From: Centropus unirufus
Lineage: Eukaryota > Chordata > Aves > Cuculiformes > Centropidae
DNA: 64,000 nt
Direction: 5' to 3'
NCBI GenBank assembly: GCA_013397695.1
Contig: VYZI01000067.1
Location: forward strand, 1,939,619-2,003,618
The notes under the pieces were generated by a model. It had not been told where the DNA came from and did no database searches. It was given only the letters and a program-made list of their open reading frames with translations. Positions 1 through 11,845 of this stretch are shown here, in pieces (the first letter of the stretch is position 1; each line of letters opens with the position of its first letter). The position numbers and the translations under genes were made by a program.

Positions 1-3000
1 TATGGCATGCTTCAAAAGGAGGCATTAATGCACTCAACTAAATCTTTTTATGGCACTTATGTCACACCTTTATAGAAAGGTCACAGATGGAGGGAAAGCA
101 AAATGTGTCACCTCCTGTGTCAAATGCAGTGATTCTTAAGACTAACAAATCGATTTAACTGAATTTTGCATCTATTTGGGATTAAACATTTTTTTTTCCT
201 GCAAAGCATTCAAATGCATCTTCTGGCAGAATACATCCATCAGCGTACTGGAACTATTGTTCCAGACCTGAAAACAGTTTTTTCTCTATGGATGAGCTTA
301 TTTTGAAGTGCAAGTTCGACTGAAAAGCCATATGCCTGGGTGGGTTTCTTTTTTGTTGTTATTTGGGTATGAAGCAGGGGTGAAGAAGGTCAGGGAAGGA
401 GGGGGTGCATGTGTGAATGTTTGTTTTTCCCCAATGAAAGGACATAGGCAGGATAAATTGATTTTTATTTCCAATAAAGGGTGGAGACTTGCAGGGAGGA
501 GGGAACTGTCAGAAAGTGCATGGAAAAAAATACATTAAATAAAGCACCACTAAAATGTGTATAATTCATGTGCAGAGTATATAATCATGCAGGAAGGACT
601 GGACCAGGCTTCATATTGGAATTACATGTGTTAAACTTTTGCCATTCCTGTTATTACTGTGACCGTTGCCGTTACGATACGGGTGACTGGAAGGAGCTCA
701 TTCAGACTTGCAGAGCGAGTGGCTCGCTGGATGGTTCCTGAAAATGGGGGCATCATTGGTCACACAATATCCTCTACATTTCAATTCTTACCAAGAATTT
801 ATTCACAATATTAGCAGTGCTTTCACCAGCCAATAAAAGAAATGCACAACTTCTTCATCCTGTGGCGATTCAGATGCCACTTGTACAATGCCTACCAGAA
901 AAACAAATAAAATCAAAAGGTACTTTAATATTTCGCTGTATTTGGATGACCTTCAGAATATGGTCTGATAGAAGGTGTCCTTTGGCACACTACCAGAAAA
1001 TGTGGGGTGAAATGCTGTTTTGTCAAAGCTTAAGCTATGAAATTGGTCTTTTCACTTGCCATTATTAAAAAAAAAATAATTCATTTTTAAGGAAAAATGT
1101 TTCAGTCTTTGAGTAATGCTTTTTGTCCATCTTATCTATGGCAGACCTTCATAGTATAACTGTTCATTAAAATGCTGTTGCACGCTAAGTAGACTGAAGT
1201 CACTGCTATCAATTTCCTACAGAAATGGACTGTTTCTGGAACTTTTGATAATGACCTCTTTTTTTTTCAAGTCTTGTTAGATAACTTAGGATTTTGTTTT
1301 CTTTTTTTAAAAAAAAGAACACTTTCTTGGAGAAAGTTGATCTATAGTTAACAAGTAAAGCTGTTTAAAATTGATTGTTTCAGCAATGTTGTGCCACAAA
1401 AGTCTTTCCAAAGATTTTTTTAAATGATACCAACTATTTTACAGAAGCCTTTGAAGATCTTAAAATAGTACTTTGTTTTTATTAACTATGATTTTGCTCC
1501 CTGTGCTCTATCTTAAAACTGTGTTTTCATTGTGCATTTTTAAAAGTGAAGTCACTCTCCTTTCAAAATAAATCAATAGTCTGCATGTTCTGTTTCAGTC
1601 TAAGGGACTAATACTGATGGTAAGGATGGAAAAATAAAATAGAAATTGCGGTGGGGGATGGAGATGGACACCCCCAACACAATCGACACTAAAAGTTGGA
1701 AAGGAGGTGTTAACAGGGACTAGAATTGAAAATTATCCAGTTTCTCATTTAGCTTCCCCTACTAATGACGCTGTTACATGAAAGCATCTTCTAGAGTTTT
1801 TTTATTAAAAAGTGTTTATCTGGTGCTGTGTGTCATTTATGGAATGAATCAGTAGAGCTCCTTATGAGATACAAAGGCTTTCTAGTGCCTAAATAGTCTT
1901 AAATTATTATAGATGAGATTAAGGCCTCCCGAGTTCGTTCAGTTTAAAGAGCCAAAATCAACCTTTTTATTAGACTAAAAAAGATATCTTCCTTAAAACT
2001 GTTCTTGAGGGAGGAAATAGTCCTGGGTTTCACTGAAGTGCTTCTATTTCTTGTTTGGTCTTCTTTTTTTAATCATGCATCCCAATGACTGAAGCAATGT
2101 GTCAGTTCTTAGCTCTTCAGGATTTCCATGTGTCTCCAAGCCATGTCCTGCTGCACTTATGCTTCGGGCACAGCTGTGAGGAGCACCTATGGGATGGGGC
2201 CACTCCAACCCCTTTCGCGGGATGGCATTTACCTGGGATCAAGGCCTGGGGAGCATCCCCTGCAGGAAGAGCTCTGCACTGCTAAACAAGTGTCAAGTTA
2301 TGCATCCCAGTACCTTAAATTCTTCTAAAGCTTATCTGGTTTTACTACTTCACCACCTGTTTATCCAAGAATGAAAAATGGCAATGACAACATCAAAATA
2401 TTAATGAGGCTTTCTTGTTGGTAGTTGTAGGATTAAAGTAAAATCATGCTTCTAATCATGATTTATAGGTTCTTGAGTGCTTGCAGTAGAAGTGCAAGTT
2501 TTGCCATTTATTGACTTCATAAAGAGAGCCCATAAAAGATTAAGGTCAGCTTTCTCAATTTTCAGAGGTGCCATAGAGGCACACAATCTGATTTCTTGGG
2601 AATTTCCTGTGTGCAACCTACCCGAAAAGCTGTGCAAAAAGAGACTGAGACAGCGTTTGGTGAGCTCTTGATATAATTCTTGGTAAAGGTTAGGTGTGCA
2701 TTGTCAGACTGATGAACTCAAGTTCAAGTAGCTATTCCCTAGTTGGTTCAGATGCCTAAAAGCTGGAATTAGCTGAGTACTTAATTTGTCTTTTAGAAAA
2801 GCAGTTAAGCAAGATTTTAATTGGGATGTGGTTTAGAAACTTGTATCTGTCCTGGTAATATAAACAGCTATAAGTTTTGGAATTAACTTTCCATTGTGCC
2901 TTTAATTATTGGAAAGTAATACTTACACTGTTAAACAGAACACAATAATCAAGGTATTTTTAAAAAAATAAAAGTTGAGGATTATTTTTTCAGACTTATT

Positions 3001-3240
3001 AGAAAGCCTTCATGATACCTGAGTAACACAATATTTTACTTTCTTCCTACTTACCAGATTTTCCAGAAATAAAGCCACTTAATAACCTCTTTCTAATTCT
3101 GCAGAAAGTATTTCTATCACAAATTTCCTAATACAACAAATATGCTATTCAGTACAGTTATTAGTATGAAAATGGATAGCTTCCAGAGCTAATTAATGTG
3201 ATGCTAATTTGCCTTTGTAAATAACTGCTAGCTTCAAGGA
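1..3240. other. AT-rich noncoding DNA, no gene recognised
   Basis: I see no recognisable gene or repeat family here. Frames are short and broken by stops. A stop-free stretch of 59 codons runs from 635 to 811 on the plus strand and is unusually CpG-containing near 660-730, where a small perfect inverted repeat (6-bp arms, 3-base spacer, 714-728) also sits. It has no start codon and no clear acceptor, so I do not call it an exon. A/T homopolymers are scattered near 1064-1075 and 1300-1316. Confidence 0.6.
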
Positions 3241-6200
3241 TCTGTGCATAGTTACAGGAAAAAAAAAAGGAAAAAAAATGTTAATACTGTTTTTTTTCTA
3301 AATAGCCAGAGCTTGAGATTCAGGAGAGTATCACACACTGAAATTATTACAGCATAACCACTTTTGGTGGGCAAAAAAAAGTTAGATTTTACCACAAAGT
3401 TGATCCAATGGTAAACCCTCACATTATGAGTATTTCCATACACAAACAGGGGCAATACCTCCCTGTTTGTGTAATATAGAGTACTTATTTGGCAGACACC
3501 AAAGCTATTATATTTTAGATCTATGTGCTTCTACCTAGTTTGTTAATTGATAGTGATAAATTGGTTTAGGGCTACTGTCATGGCTTAGATTTAATCAGCA
3601 CATTATTTGCATGCTGACTTCAGTCATTATCTCTATGATTTGTACTATCTGATTTTTCTTGGGGACAGTGGAATTGAAGATACGTAGTACATGGAAATGG
3701 AACATAGGGAAGACAGGAGTTTGATAGTTCTAGAGAACTGGACTTCTTACTTTTGGCTCTAGATTTTATTTCTGTGAGCTAAAAATGCTTGGGCATAAAT
3801 TTAACTGAGTTTTCAGAATAATACTTTGAGTTTTCCAATAATACTTTGCTCCCCTAGGGTTCTTCTGCAACCCAGTCTCATCTATTTTAACCAACTTCCA
3901 CTCACAAATGCCAGAAGACCAACTTAATTCTAACAAAGTGTCTAGCCTGGCTGATAAACCCTCGAGGAGGCAAGAAAGAATTATCCACATTAGAGTGGCG
4001 TTTCAGAATTAATCCCACGTTCCAAAAAGTGGCATATTTAGGTTTAGCAATCTGCATTAAATAAGCAGGAGGTAAATTTGCAACTGAAGACTTATTCTGC
4101 CCTCCCTGAAGAAGTTTGTTATTTGAGAAGCCTTGCCCAGTAATGCGATGTGGGTCTGTGGTTGAACTGAAGTGCTTCAAAGTCCAGTGGGGAACAGATA
4201 GCATCATCTTGTTTGCTTTCTTTTTATTAGTTCTGCCTTTGAGTTTGTAATACAAAGGAGGATGAAGTGATGAAGGTCATCTAAAGCTGTAGGGTTTTGG
4301 AATTTAGATATATCAGAATTCTTCTGTTTTGTTTTTGTCGTATTTTGGGTTTTTTATTTGTTTTGTTTTCTTTTTTTTTTTTTTTTTTTGTTAAAGGGTT
4401 GGGCGGGAGAGTGAGAGTTCCCTACCTTGCGAGGAAGTTAAATGAGATTCAGTACACTCATTATAGCTAGGAAGAATTATCTAATATTATCCTTTCTAAT
4501 ATGACTCTTTGAACTGTGGCCCCCATGTTTTCAATTAAAATATATGATGAGCTCTCTCATTTCTTGTGATCAATATTGACTGACTGTAGCAGATTACATG
4601 CTGCTCACTGACGTGTTCTGGCTTTGTGACAAGTTCTCAAATGGGTGCAAATTTCAATTTGCTTAAATTCAAACTGGGATCCAGCTAGTCTTTTCTTGAT
4701 AGTGAAAGGCTCTGCTATAGCACAATTACTACTTGCCCAGTTTATTCTGATATTATAGTGTGACCAATAGCCTGCGGACCACAAACATTCAGTCCTACTA
4801 AACCCTATTTTGTTTAGGGGATTTTGCTAGGCTCTAATCCTCTGTTCTTCTGTGTTACTCCACTCCACAGTCCTTAGCTACCCCACCATAAGAAACCTAT
4901 ATTATGTATAATGGAACATGTATCAGTCTTGAAACAACAAGCAATATTCATCCAAATACTAATGTTAATGTTTCATATTATACCTCACTATAAAATTGTT
5001 TTCCTTCCCACAAATTCAAGGAAGGAAGCTGATTAATTACTGAGATTTTTGGCTGAGTTTGAAGAATTGGGTATTCACCAGGTAAGGTGGTGCATGTAAA
5101 AGGAGAAATCCTGCCTATTAATGCAAGGCAGAGCAGAATTATTCCAAGTCTTAACCCAGTACCCATTCATTTTAGGTGCATGGAAAGAACTTGCTTTCCT
5201 TTAAACAGTCTTGCTTGTTTTCCTGTGTTACTGCCACAATTTACTGGAGAAAGAAATGTAAAGGCATTGTCAAAAGAGCTACTCTTGCAGTTCTTCTGTC
5301 CCAGGGAGATCTAGAGCTTCAGAATTCTGTGGGAGTAAATTTAATCTTAGACATTTCCTGAGTAATTTTGCAGACACAAGACTGCTTCAGATTAAAGCCA
5401 GGATAAGAAGTTAAATTTAGGATGCACTTTAATATGAAACCTTTGGAGTCCAATACAATGTAAACATTTTTTTAGCTATTCTTTACTGCCTGTTTATGTC
5501 CTTGCAGGTTCCCTCTCAGCTGTACCAGTATCAGCATAAGAAAATTAAAACTGGGAACTAATCTGGATTTTCTGACAGCTTTTTCTTGCAACAGAGGTGG
5601 GGAAGGGAAAGTTTAATTAAAGGATAACAGAAAATTTAAACTAGTTTTGCTGCCGAGCATTTCATATGGTCAAATCATAGCCTTGGAAATAGTTTTGTTT
5701 ACCAATAAACAACTGCTTGTCCTTAATGTTCATGCGATAGCTCTCCAAAAAAATAGAAAACTATCTCTTCCTCTTACCAAACATTGATTGAATGGAATTA
5801 TATTGTCTTACAAAAAAGTAAGAGTTTGGTCTTCCACTGGTGGATTCAGGCTTGATCTCGTAAATCACGTGGTCTGGGGTCTGTACAGGTTGGGCTCTTC
5901 CAGTTGCACGATGTGAAGGCTCATTCTGGGAACTAAATCCAATTCCAGCTTACCAGTCAGGGCATATGTAGTGAGATCCTCAGAAAAACTCTGTGTGAAG
6001 AGTGTTGAATGGAAATAAACTAAATAAACCTTCCCGTATGGCTCATTGAGAACACCAGGATCTTGTGTTTGAATGTCTCAGTCCTCATCTGGATTCACTC
6101 AGTAGACTGTGGATTTATACAAGATACTGCTTATTTCCTACCATTTTATAGAAACTCTCATAGCTCAAGAAGTTCATAGAGAGCAACAGTAATAGCTTCA

Positions 6201-8140
6201 AATGTGTTCTAATTAATAGGGACCACCCTACAACTGATACTTATTTGACATTTAGAAATATCTGTTATTTAGTCCTGATGAGACAGATCTCAGCAAGGAC
6301 TGACAACTGTTAATGGTTACTTCTAAAACCTTGCTTATTAGCCCATCTGATTGAGACTCCAGCAAAGTCGGGGTGATGATGCTATTTTTGAACCTGGTAG
6401 TATTTTAATCATGTCATGAAGTGCTAAATCAATACGATTAACTTAGCGATATGATTCAAATACAGGGAAACTCAGATTTCTGGAAAAGTATCCTGACTGG
6501 AGGCTGCCTGCTGTTTCAGATGATTATCACTTCCCCTGTGAAAGGGCAGAGGGAAATGGTTCAAGCAGGTAACAGCTTCTTACTTTGCTTTCTTAGGGTC
6601 TCACATCACCAACATACGGAAGAAGCAAAATCAGGTTAACACCCAAATTTAAACATAGCAGAGTTGTATTCTCATGATGTCAGTAATGAAAGTATGTGTA
6701 GAGCAGCATGTGTGTTCTGGAAAGGAAGCTGACCGTTAAAGCCAAGAAACATAGTCTGGCACAAATCTTATTACGAGTCCAAAAAGATTTGATGATATAC
6801 AGATAGGTGTAGCAAAACAGCAGGAAGAGAAAGGAAAAGGGGGCTGGGCAGCTGTCTGCCACATTAGTGCCAGACAGTGCCAGCTAGTGTTTTGTGTTGG
6901 GAGTAGCGAAAATGGGTAGCAGTGCTATTCCGCAAAGCTATTTCTTTCTCTCGCTGAGTTTGAATAAACACTGTCCAACTCCAGCAAGTTTCTGTGTGCA
7001 GTGAGGATCTGGCACAAGCCGTGAACACAAAAACAAAGAGGGAGATTCCTCAAATTATCAGGAGTTCAGATCTTATTTGGAGAAATGTAAACCTGTTGTC
7101 TTTATAATTGCTATGATTTTTATCAGAAACATTAGGTCTCCCTTATGGGGAAACAGTCAAGACATTTTATGGAAATCGGGCAGTTACAGTATCTAAAGAC
7201 CTGCTGGGGTGAGATGTAAGAGTAGATCGTCAGTCACTCTAAAATTCACTCAGGTAGTAAACTGCAAAGGCAAATAACATCAGCTAGAATACCTGCATAT
7301 TCAAAATAGACTTGTTCAGAAAGTAGTTTCCTGTTTTCCATGATGCAGTGCACAGTGTATAAGCAATCAGTAAAATCTTTCTGGTTTAATTTAAAGAACT
7401 GTAATTTTTCTCTCTGGTTTATTTATTGATTATATTTCACATTACTGGGGTAAACACATCATACAAAGGAAAGAAAAACAAGCCTGTTTATTGGCAAACA
7501 AGAGCACAGAGGCTCAGTTCAACAGAAACTTTTACAGTAGACCTTTGCAATGCATCAGGTTTGGAGGGAGGGGGGGAACTGGTCTTGAAAGCATCATTTC
7601 TTTGACATTTTCAAGGTCATTGCTAAACTGTCTCTTTCTCTGGTGAGTGGAATGCAGCTATTCATGAGGACATACAGGCCACCAAAAGTACACAGAGCAA
7701 GGGGAGAGGAGAAGGAAAAGAGTTTAATACAATTGGCAGAGGCGCTATCCTCCTAACTCTGCAGTGTAAGAAACTAAAAGCCTGTTTGGTTTAGTGCCCT
7801 AGTTCTGGTAGCCCTGTGCTTCTCTGAATCTTTCCTGTCATGCATTTGGGCAACAGCCTTGAAAATCTTAACCAGACACATTCCCAGCCCTTCCCTATGT
7901 AGTTACCCCTCGAGCCAGAGCCATGAAGTTAATGTAGGTGGTTGCTTAGGGCAGAGGGTTGCCAGAGGCAACCAAATTAGTCAAGCCCTTGTTGCCATTT
8001 TATCTGTCCCAGAGCCCTTGCAAACCAGGCTTGTCACTGCAAAAGTGGCCTTGGGAGTACGGGAAAACACTTGCTTCCATTACCCTTAGAAGGGCTGGAC
8101 TGGCTGGTATTAATTCTATCCCATCATTCTATAGATGGCA
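3241..8140. other. AT-rich noncoding DNA, no gene recognised
   Basis: Apart from the poly-T tract at 4371-4389, nothing with a clear identity is visible. The longest frame is 117 codons on the minus strand (3902-4255); its composition is lysine, asparagine and serine rich, as expected of AT-rich noncoding DNA, and no domain is seen. A 7-bp perfect hairpin with a 3-base loop lies at 7957-7973. Confidence 0.6.
4371..4389. repeat. Poly-T tract (19 T)
   Basis: An uninterrupted run of 19 T preceded by T/G-rich sequence from about 4323. It could be a retroposon A-tail read on the other strand, but no element body is recognisable next to it, so I call it simple low-complexity sequence. Confidence 0.9.
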
Positions 8141-8174
8141 ATTCTTTTATCCCCTTTTTTATTCTTTTATCCCC
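8141..8174. repeat. Two-copy direct repeat, 20-bp period
   Basis: The 14-base unit ATTCTTTTATCCCC occurs at 8141-8154 and again at 8161-8174, separated by six T. This looks like a local slippage duplication in a pyrimidine-rich stretch. No function is implied. Confidence 0.8.
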
Positions 8175-8900
8175 CCATAGTTGTAAGCTTTGAGTTAGAC
8201 TCTTGCCTGCTCTTCAAAGCCAATAGTGGTGTGTTCTCTCTGTACACTTAGCTGCCATGCAAAGCGGCAACTTAATTCTATTGTTACCTTCATGTTGTCA
8301 ATCCACTGACACATGTAAGAATTAATAAAGTTTCCAAAATACAACGAGGATAAGAATGAGCAGAGAAATTACTAATCTATCCAAAGATGTGTTCTTACTG
8401 CTTAGTACCTCAGTTTGGTAGTGGGAATGGGGGAAGGGGGAACATGATAAATGACTGAGGAAGGACGTGCTTCAATAGAGCTCTGCTTTGGTCTGCAAAT
8501 TAAGCCAAAATGAATTGGGCAGAAACATACTTTGAAACAACGTCCTCTTGCCCCCCTCCTTTTCCCCTGAGTACATTAATGATTACAAGATGTGGGATAC
8601 ATATCTGAGCAGCAGCAACAGCCTGCCTCCCTAAGAGGAGAAGAATATGGGAACGCACCCAGAGGAAACATAAGTTAGCCAACAGGGTCTTAACATTAAA
8701 AAGTAGTATCAGCAACAAGGGATTGTAATACCACACATATCTCAAAACCAGGCTTTGCTTCTGTATTTTTATTGGGATGTTAAAGGTTCAAAGTAGCCAT
8801 TTTCAAATAAACAGACAATTGTCCTTTTTTCTGTCTTCTGAATACTTGTATTAAAAGGTCAAAACTTCCTGACTTTCCTCCTCTTAACATTAATATAATA

Positions 8901-9062
8901 GCACTTTACAGTCCCTGGACATGAAACGACCTTCTACATATAATCCTGTTTTACAGTCAAGGAAACTGAGGCATAGAGAGGTGAAATAACAAGCACAAAT
9001 GGCCAGAGTAAAACTAGGTTGAAACCCAGCCTTCTGCCCAGTTCAATGATTAATGCCACGTA
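8901..9062 (+). mobile_element. MIR-like ancient SINE, degraded
   Basis: The stretch carries the landmarks of a MIR SINE in order. First is a region resembling the conserved core, with CACTTTACA followed by TAATCCTG. Next is TTTTACAG leading into GGAAACTGAGGCA and AGAGAGGTGAA at about 8950-8983, which is the hallmark of MIR. A segment corresponding to the part before the tail follows (GAAACCCAGCCTTCTGCC at about 9021-9038), and last a tail-like ATTAATGCCA. The tRNA-derived 5' head is missing or unrecognisable, so this is a 5'-truncated copy. MIR elements are ancient amniote SINEs mobilised by L2-type LINEs and are sparse and diverged in birds. A repeat-library search would settle the subfamily. 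Confidence 0.75.
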
Positions 9063-11199
9063 TCTGGTGAGCAGCCTTTTGTCAACTCTTCAATGACTTT
9101 TTTTCTTGTTCTTAGAAGTAAAGCAAATTTAAGAGAGGCAGAAAGAGAACACTGTTTTCATGAAACAACATAAATCTGTCTTCTTGTACCTCATTATTTT
9201 CTTCTCTGAGACATCTGGAGGAAAAAAGGCCATGTATTTTCTGTCCCTCACACTGTCTGCTGTGAATGAGCTGGTTCTGGATGGATTGGGAGGGTACAGT
9301 CTCACCAAATAGCATTTTTAAGATTTACAATGTTTGCCCTACAAATGAAAGGATTCAAAGTTTTGTTTTTTATGATGTTTGGTTAAATCTAATTTTGCAT
9401 ATAATTAATATTCCGATATCCGCACTCAAGCAGTTTAATTCCTGCCTTGTGTGCGGACTCTCCCTTACAGGGAGATAGTCTCTTTGGTGATCTGGCTATT
9501 TTATTTCTTCCTGCCTTTATAAAAGAGCTCTTCTGTGTACAAAATCCTGCCTGGTGTTCCCTGAGTACACCAGTGTCAGATTGGGATAAAGAGTATACTC
9601 TCCCTTACCTTGGTCTGGAAGTGGTGATACAATGGCTGCTGGTAAAGATGCATTGGCCACAGAGATGTGGGAAGATTCCTTTTAGAATCCCCAAGAGTTG
9701 CTCTAAATTTTAAGTGGACTAAGTCAGCTCTGCACTAGGAAAACATGAACAGCTTTTTACAAGACATCTCTCAGTCTCCTTCCTTCTCACTGAACTGCCT
9801 CTCCTAAAAGATGTAGCTCAAAAATGGTCCACAGCTACTGCACTGGTCTGAACAGCTATAAGGAATAACATTTCTGGATCTGTATCTTCAGTTTTGAGTT
9901 AGACTGAATTCTAAGAAATTTTATTAATAATGACATAGTATTGTTAATTTACCATCAAAACTCTAGTTGCACTTTACTACATTATTGAGAGTTTAACTAA
10001 TGGCATTAGAATGTATTTGGATCTAGATTTTTCTCTCTGGTCAGTAAATGCCTACTGCTACAGCTACAACCAGACTGCAGCTTTGTGTGATTTATTCCAT
10101 GGCCGTTTTAGTGGCAAGAAAATGAACACTGGATACCAGAAAGCCATTACTAGTCCAGGATCTGGACAGTCTTCTTTTGTCATTACGGTCTCCAAAATGA
10201 TTATAGGCTGAATTCATGTACAATCTATCACATTATCTGGGGGTATTCTATGAATAGCTTCAAGCCAGTGCTAGCTTTGGTGAAGATATAAAGGCAGAAT
10301 ATCAAAGTCAGCAGTAACTTTCAGTAATGTGTTCCAGGGTTAGCTAATGTGGATCAGAGTATTCATCTATGCGATATGTCAACCCACAACAAATTACATT
10401 ATGGATCATATCTTCCTCAGCCAAAGTAAGATCCAAAAATTGAATAAGTGTTTGTGGATGTGTAAACAGCAAAAAATAATTTGGTGTCTGTGTGATAGGA
10501 GGAGTATTTCTTAGCAATCAAGGATTTCCAATTATTTTACTTTGCTGCCTCTGATCTTTTTTCAGAAAAAAGAGACAGTTTCAAACCAGCATCAGACTAA
10601 TCTCTGCATAGATGCGACTTGATGGCTTTGTAAGCATCCCCCCTGGCTTCACAGCAAGAGTTTCTTCCAACTGTGGTAATGCCACAACATTTGCCTTGGT
10701 ACCACTGGTTTGTTATAGTAAAAGGAACATTAACTTCCATATCAGATCATTTGGAAGTTGTAACGTAAAAAAAATACAAATGAGCAAACAAACAAAACAC
10801 TAAAAAACCAAACAAAAAAAAAAAGCATCACCCCAGAACACTGGCAGTTTTGTAGGAGCCAGATCTTTACTAAAGCAAAGCTCCCTGCAGACAGTTCTGC
10901 CCTCGGATGAGGTCTCTGAAGAGTTTGGGAGATGCTAAAGACTACAGAGAGGCACAGCCCACACCAGTGAACAGCAGAGAAAAGAAAATTATTAAATACT
11001 CTCCAGGTTTGTTTTTGCTGGAAAAAGAGCTGACAATTATTGCTCAAAATTTAGAGATGCTTTAGAGACCACAGTGTAGCATTATATAATCTCAGTAACC
11101 TCTCTGCTCAAGGTTAGTGGTTCACTGAGTTTTGTCTAGCAAGAGACATCAGTTTTTGCTTTATTACACCTAGCAATGCCTGCTCCCTTTAGCTGAGGT
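9063..11199. other. Noncoding DNA, no gene recognised
   Basis: No known family is visible. One 88-codon plus-strand frame (9447-9713) contains an acceptor-like CTCCCTTACAG at about 9459-9469 and a donor-like GGTAAAG near 9641, but nothing in the translation points to a protein family. An A-rich stretch with AAAC repeats lies at about 10780-10825. Confidence 0.55.
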
Positions 11200-11790
11200 A
11201 ATTTCATAGATGAAGTGCTGACCGCAGTTGGTGCACTGCAGTTTGTCTCCTGGTCGGATCTGTAATATGTGGTGCCTCCGCTGCCTGTTGTTGTGGCCTT
11301 TTGCCTGCTCGTGCTCCCACGAGTCTGCTGAGGAGCAGCTTCCACAAAACCCGCTGCCCCTCTGTGACCGGAGCAGGAGGCTCTGCTGCCTCGCTACAAG
11401 CCTGAGCGGCTGCCGAGCCTCCCTTTTGCCCAGCAGAGTTTTGAAATTCCCCTTGGCAAAGGACTGCTCCAAAGTGAATTATTCTGGCTGCTGCAGGAAA
11501 TGAACGGTGGCTGGAGTCTTGCCACCCTTTTGGTTATGCAAATCGGGAATTATGCAGAAGAGCTATTTGAGTCTTGTTTTATTTTTGCTTAATCAGTTGT
11601 CAACATGTTTATACAGTTCAGTCACTGTCGCTTGCCATTGTTTTGCCCTGACTCCACGTTGGCGGGGGAGTTTATCCCAGGGAAAGGCGGGCAGAGGGGC
11701 TGATCCTTTGGGAAGCAGCCGGCTGAGGCTTGCAAGCGAGCATCCTTCCCAGAGGCGCGGGGAAAACACCTTCCTCACCAGGCACTGCAG
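11200..11790. other. Moderately CpG- and GC-enriched patch
   Basis: Roughly twenty CpG dinucleotides can be counted by eye in this stretch, against a strongly CpG-poor background. Two overlapping GC-richer pieces are separated by an AT-rich gap at about 11530-11620, which contains an ATGCAAAT octamer (11536-11543). Frames of about 100 codons exist on both strands (minus 11170-11472, plus 11228-11503) but overlap one another and show no recognisable domain. It may be a weak CpG island, a regulatory element or an old exon; no one reading is favoured. Confidence 0.4.
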
Positions 11791-11845
11791 ACCTCATGAG
11801 GCAGAGAAGAAGACAGACATCACCAGCTCAGGATTCTGGCTATGA

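Noticed and set aside
635..811. 59-codon stop-free plus-strand stretch rich in V, T and I
   Set aside because: No start codon, no AG acceptor upstream and no donor; one of many such stretches expected by chance.
3902..4255. 117-codon minus-strand open frame
   Set aside because: Composition is typical of AT-rich noncoding DNA; no domain and no promoter or splice context.
9470..9641. Exon-like frame with CTCCCTTACAG acceptor and GGTAAAG donor
   Set aside because: Splice sites are moderate and the translation is unremarkable; weaker than the candidates kept.
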